This document shows, piece after piece, positions 61,213 through 64,000 of a stretch of DNA of 64,000 bases; within the stretch, counting starts at the first letter, position 1, and every line of letters begins with the position of its first letter. The stretch is from Pseudomonadota bacterium (GTDB taxonomy: Bacteria > Pseudomonadota > Alphaproteobacteria > Sphingomonadales > Govanellaceae). The stretch spans positions 372,001 to 436,000 of the forward strand of contig QEVO01000001.1 in NCBI GenBank assembly GCA_003577275.1. Reading direction: 5' to 3'. A program made the translations under genes and the position numbers. A model generated the notes under the pieces. That model was not told where the DNA came from, ran no database searches, and saw nothing but the letters and a program-made list of their open reading frames with translations.

Positions 61213-63820
61213 TACCGATAGCCAGGACGACACCAAGACCAGCGAGGGCCGACGGACGCTGCAATTGAAGCGGCCGCTGGAAGGCGCTCCCTTGCGCAGC
61301 GGGTTTGCGTCCGGCGGCCGCGGCAAGCCCACGGTCATCGTCGAGCACAAGCGCAAGCGGGCGGTGGTTGGCCGTCCCGGTACGCCGACGCCGGCTGGCC
61401 GGCAGGAGCCCCCGGTCCAGACCTTTGATCCTTCCCTGTTGAAGCCGAAGCGGGTGGAAAAGGCTGCGCCCGAGCCGGTCAGCGAAGAACCCGCCCGCAG
61501 CTTGACCGAGGAAGAGCGGGTGGCCCGCCTGCGGGCGCTGGAAGGCGCCAAGCACGCCGAAGAGGAGATGCGTCGCCACGAAGAGGAAATCGCCCGCCGC
61601 TTCGCCGAGGAGCAGGCGCGCCGCGATTCCGAGGACCGCGCCGCCCAGGAAGCGCGCCGCCGCCGCGAGGAGGACGCCAAGCGCAAGGCCGAGGAGGAAG
61701 ACCGTCGGCGCGGCGAGGAAGAACGCCGCAAACAAGAGGAAGAATCGAAGAAGCGCGAGGACGAGGCCCGACAGGCCGGCGTCCAGGCCAAGCAGAAGTT
61801 GGAAAGCCGCCGCCCTGCCTTGGGCGAGTTGGAGGAAGAAGAAGTCGAGGAAACGGCCTTTCGACGGCCCGGCAAAGTGGCGGTGCATCGGCCGACGCCG
61901 GTCCGCAAGGGCGAGGAAAAGCGCCGCGCGCCGAAGCTGACGGTCACCAAGGCCTTGACCGATGACGAGGAAGGACCGCGGCCGCGCAGCCTGGCCGCCT
62001 TGCGCCGCGCCCGCGAGAAGGAAAAGCGCCATCTGCGTAATGACTCTCAGCCGCCGCAAAAAGTGGTGCGCGACGTCATCATTCCGGAAGCCATCACCGT
62101 TCAGGAACTGGCCAACCGCATGGCGGAACGTTCGGTGGACGTCATCCGCGCGCTGATGAAAATGGGCGTCATGGCCACCATCAATGACGTGCTCGACGCC
62201 GATACCGCCGAACTCCTGGTCAATGAATTCGGCCATAAGATGAAACGGGTGAGCGAGGCGGACGTGGAGATTGGTCTTGAAGGCGAAGCCGACCGCGCGG
62301 AGGATCTGCGGCCGCGACCGCCCATCGTTACCGTCATGGGTCACGTCGACCACGGCAAGACGTCGCTCCTCGACGCGCTGCGCACCACCGACGTGGCGGC
62401 CGGCGAAGCGGGCGGCATCACCCAACACATCGGCGCCTATCAAGTGCAGATGAAGTCGGGCGCCAAGATCACCTTCCTCGACACCCCGGGCCACGAAGCG
62501 TTCACCGCCATGCGCTCGCGCGGCGCGAAAGTCACCGACATCGTGGTCTTGGTGGTGGCCGCCGATGACGGCGTCATGCCGCAGACCGTGGAGGCGATCA
62601 ATCACGCCCGCGCCGCCGAGGTGCCCATCATCGTCGCCATCAACAAGGTCGATAAGCCGGGCGCTAACCCGAACCGGGTGCGTCAGGAGCTCCTCCAGCA
62701 TGGCGTGGTGGTGGAGGACATGGGCGGCGACATTCTGGATGTCGAAGTCTCAGCGATCAAGAAGACCAACCTTGATAAGCTGGAGGAAGCAATCCTCCTG
62801 CAATCGGAAATCCTCGAACTGAAAGCCAATCCCAATCGCGCCGCCGAAGGCGTGGTGGTGGAAGCGAAACTCGACAAAGGACGCGGCCCAGTGGCCACCG
62901 TGCTCATCCGTCGCGGCACCTTGAAAGTCGGCGACGTGCTGGTGGCCGGTTCGGAATGGGGCCGGGTGCGCGCCTTGATGGACGATCGCGGTCAGCGCGT
63001 GGACGCCGCCGCGCCGGCGCAGCCGGTGGAAATCTTAGGGCTTAACGGCACGCCCGGCGCCGGCGATGACTTCATCGTTGTCGAGAACGAGGCGCGGGCG
63101 CGGGAGATTGCCGATTTCCGCGGCCGTCAGCGCAGCGCGCGCCGTCACGCCATCGGCCGGCCGGCAACGCTGGAGACCATGTTCGACCGCTTGAAGGCGG
63201 GCGAAGTGAAGTTCCTGCCGATCGTGATCAAGGCCGATGCCCAAGGCTCGGTGGAAGCCATCGCCGCCGCCCTCGACAAGCTCGGCACCGACGAAGTGGA
63301 AGCGCGCCTCATCCACGGCGCGGTGGGCGCCATCACCGAAAGCGACGTGACGTTGGCGCAAGCCTCGCACGCGCCGATCATGGCGTTCAACGTGCGCGCC
63401 AGCAAACAGGCGCGAGAATTGGCGGAGCACGATGGCGTCGAGATCCGCTACTACTCGGTGATTTACGATCTCGTCGACGATGTGAAGAAGGCCCTGTCGG
63501 GTCTGCTCACGCCGGAGCGCCGGGAAACCATTCTCGGCACCGCCGAAGTGTTGCAGGTGTTCTCCGCCGGCAAGGCCGGCCGCGCCGCCGGCTGTCTGGT
63601 CACCGATGGCGTCATGCGCGCCAACGCCAAGGCGCGACTGTTGCGCGACAACGTGGTGGTGTTCGACGGCGAATTGTCATCGCTGCGCCGCTTCAAGGAC
63701 GAAGTTGCGGAAGTCAAGGCCGGCACCGAGTGCGGCATCGCGTTTAAGAACTACACCGACATGAAGGCCGGCGACGTGGTCGAGGTCTACACCGTCGAAG
63801 AAGTCACGCGCACGCTCTAA
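61205..63820 (+). CDS. infB: translation initiation factor IF-2
   Basis: An 871-aa GTPase that delivers initiator tRNA to the 30S subunit. A long charged N-terminal section (about 100-220) is full of Glu/Arg/Lys repeats ([20 protein letters not shown]). An IF2N-like region lies at about 290-345 ([20 protein letters not shown]). G-domain: [39 protein letters not shown]; then domains II, III and the C-terminal fMet-tRNA domains. The complete gene ends at 63820. Confidence 0.97.
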   Translation: MSDTDSQDDTKTSEGRRTLQLKRPLEGAPLRSGFASGGRGKPTVIVEHKRKRAVVGRPGTPTPAGRQEPPVQTFDPSLLKPKRVEKAAPEPVSEEPARSLTEEERVARLRALEGAKHAEEEMRRHEEEIARRFAEEQARRDSEDRAAQEARRRREEDAKRKAEEEDRRRGEEERRKQEEESKKREDEARQAGVQAKQKLESRRPALGELEEEEVEETAFRRPGKVAVHRPTPVRKGEEKRRAPKLTVTKALTDDEEGPRPRSLAALRRAREKEKRHLRNDSQPPQKVVRDVIIPEAITVQELANRMAERSVDVIRALMKMGVMATINDVLDADTAELLVNEFGHKMKRVSEADVEIGLEGEADRAEDLRPRPPIVTVMGHVDHGKTSLLDALRTTDVAAGEAGGITQHIGAYQVQMKSGAKITFLDTPGHEAFTAMRSRGAKVTDIVVLVVAADDGVMPQTVEAINHARAAEVPIIVAINKVDKPGANPNRVRQELLQHGVVVEDMGGDILDVEVSAIKKTNLDKLEEAILLQSEILELKANPNRAAEGVVVEAKLDKGRGPVATVLIRRGTLKVGDVLVAGSEWGRVRALMDDRGQRVDAAAPAQPVEILGLNGTPGAGDDFIVVENEARAREIADFRGRQRSARRHAIGRPATLETMFDRLKAGEVKFLPIVIKADAQGSVEAIAAALDKLGTDEVEARLIHGAVGAITESDVTLAQASHAPIMAFNVRASKQARELAEHDGVEIRYYSVIYDLVDDVKKALSGLLTPERRETILGTAEVLQVFSAGKAGRAAGCLVTDGVMRANAKARLLRDNVVVFDGELSSLRRFKDEVAEVKAGTECGIAFKNYTDMKAGDVVEVYTVEEVTRTL

Positions 63821-63859
63821 CGGTTAAGCGATGAATCCAGCAACGAAAGGGGGCTTGCG

Positions 63860-64000
63860 ATGCGCGCCGGGCAAAGCCACAGGTTGTTGCGGGTGGGCGA
63901 GGCGTTGCGCCACGCCCTATCCGACATTTTGATGCGCGGCGATCTGCGCGATCCGGCGCTGGAAGGGGCGTCGGTCACGGTGACCGAGGTGCGCCCCAGC
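63860..64000 (+). CDS. rbfA: ribosome-binding factor A, partial
   Basis: The ATG at 63860 follows AAAGGGGGC. The visible 47 codons read MRAGQSHRLLRVGEALRHAL, then SDILMRGDLRDPALEGASVT, matching the RbfA N-terminus. The rest is beyond the right edge. It follows infB by 39 bases, as in the conserved infB-rbfA order. RbfA is a KH-fold factor for 16S maturation. Confidence 0.92.
   Translation, partial: MRAGQSHRLLRVGEALRHALSDILMRGDLRDPALEGASVTVTEVRPS

Noticed and set aside
60764-62701. 645-codon minus-strand frame
   Set aside because: It is antisense to ylxR and infB; the charged N-terminal repeats of IF-2 keep the opposite frame open.

Overview
The window is a dense, GC-rich bacterial chromosome segment. 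It looks alphaproteobacterial and most like a Rhodospirillales-type genome, although no marker fixes a genus. The pointers are the gene orders rpmH-rnpA-yidD-yidC-engB-argB, dapD-dapE, SRP RNA-dnaX-ybaB-recR and metK-trmB-rimP-nusA-ylxR-infB-rbfA, together with a Coq7-type ubiquinone hydroxylase, a membrane-anchored CycM-type cytochrome c, a DUF2336 protein and PEP-CTERM-type surface proteins.

Layout. 1-2.6 kb: partial CorC/HlyC transporter, then an overlapping YqaA/DedA-like gene, dsbB and coq7 (all minus). 2.8-4.9 kb: tRNA-Leu, folE, a diheme cytochrome c and a HIT protein. 5-11.1 kb is an accessory, surface-oriented stretch: a secreted protein with a long Lys-Asp repeat and a PEP-CTERM-like tail, an outer-membrane barrel, a cold-shock protein with a clear terminator, an ATP-grasp-like protein divergent from an ArsR regulator, a Met/Gln-rich secreted protein between two copies of the arsR 3' end, and a second PEP-CTERM protein behind a sigma-54-like promoter. 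11.1-13.7 kb: diaminopropionate ammonia-lyase and two HigBA-like modules. Both antitoxins are intact and both toxins are broken.

13.76-19.83 kb is an integrated mobile element of about 6 kb in tRNA-Arg(ACG). It has 46-bp att repeats, 11-bp candidate arm sites at both ends, a complete tyrosine integrase, an intact toxin-antitoxin pair, an AT-rich unknown gene with an AT-hook-like tail, a chain of overlapping small genes (AlpA-like HTH, two unknowns, PC4-like ssDNA-binding protein), and a protein with HxH and YxxK motifs like HUH single-strand nucleases. This is the best candidate here for an undescribed system: a small integrative element with its own replication or transfer nuclease.

20-32 kb: a lipoprotein, P1-family peptidase, gamma-glutamyltransferase, a four-gene minus-strand operon (DUF547, TVP38, FAD oxidoreductase, histidine kinase), then the ribosomal L34/membrane-insertion cluster. 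32-47 kb: DUF2336 and PAS/GAF/degenerate-GGDEF signalling proteins, lysine biosynthesis (dapD, dapE), truA-fmt-def, rmuC, recR-ybaB-dnaX-SRP RNA, nudC, pheA, cycM. 47-56 kb: NlpC/P60, MarR, leucyl aminopeptidase, GST, a TumE/TumA-like TA pair with a perfect operator palindrome, tRNA-Ser, lepA and a methyltransferase. 56-64 kb: metK, trmB and the start of the transcription/translation operon, with rbfA running off the right edge.

Several small palindromic repeat families lie between genes, including three 76-79 bp MITE-like elements ending in CTAG-type termini. No CRISPR array, rRNA or complete insertion sequence was seen.
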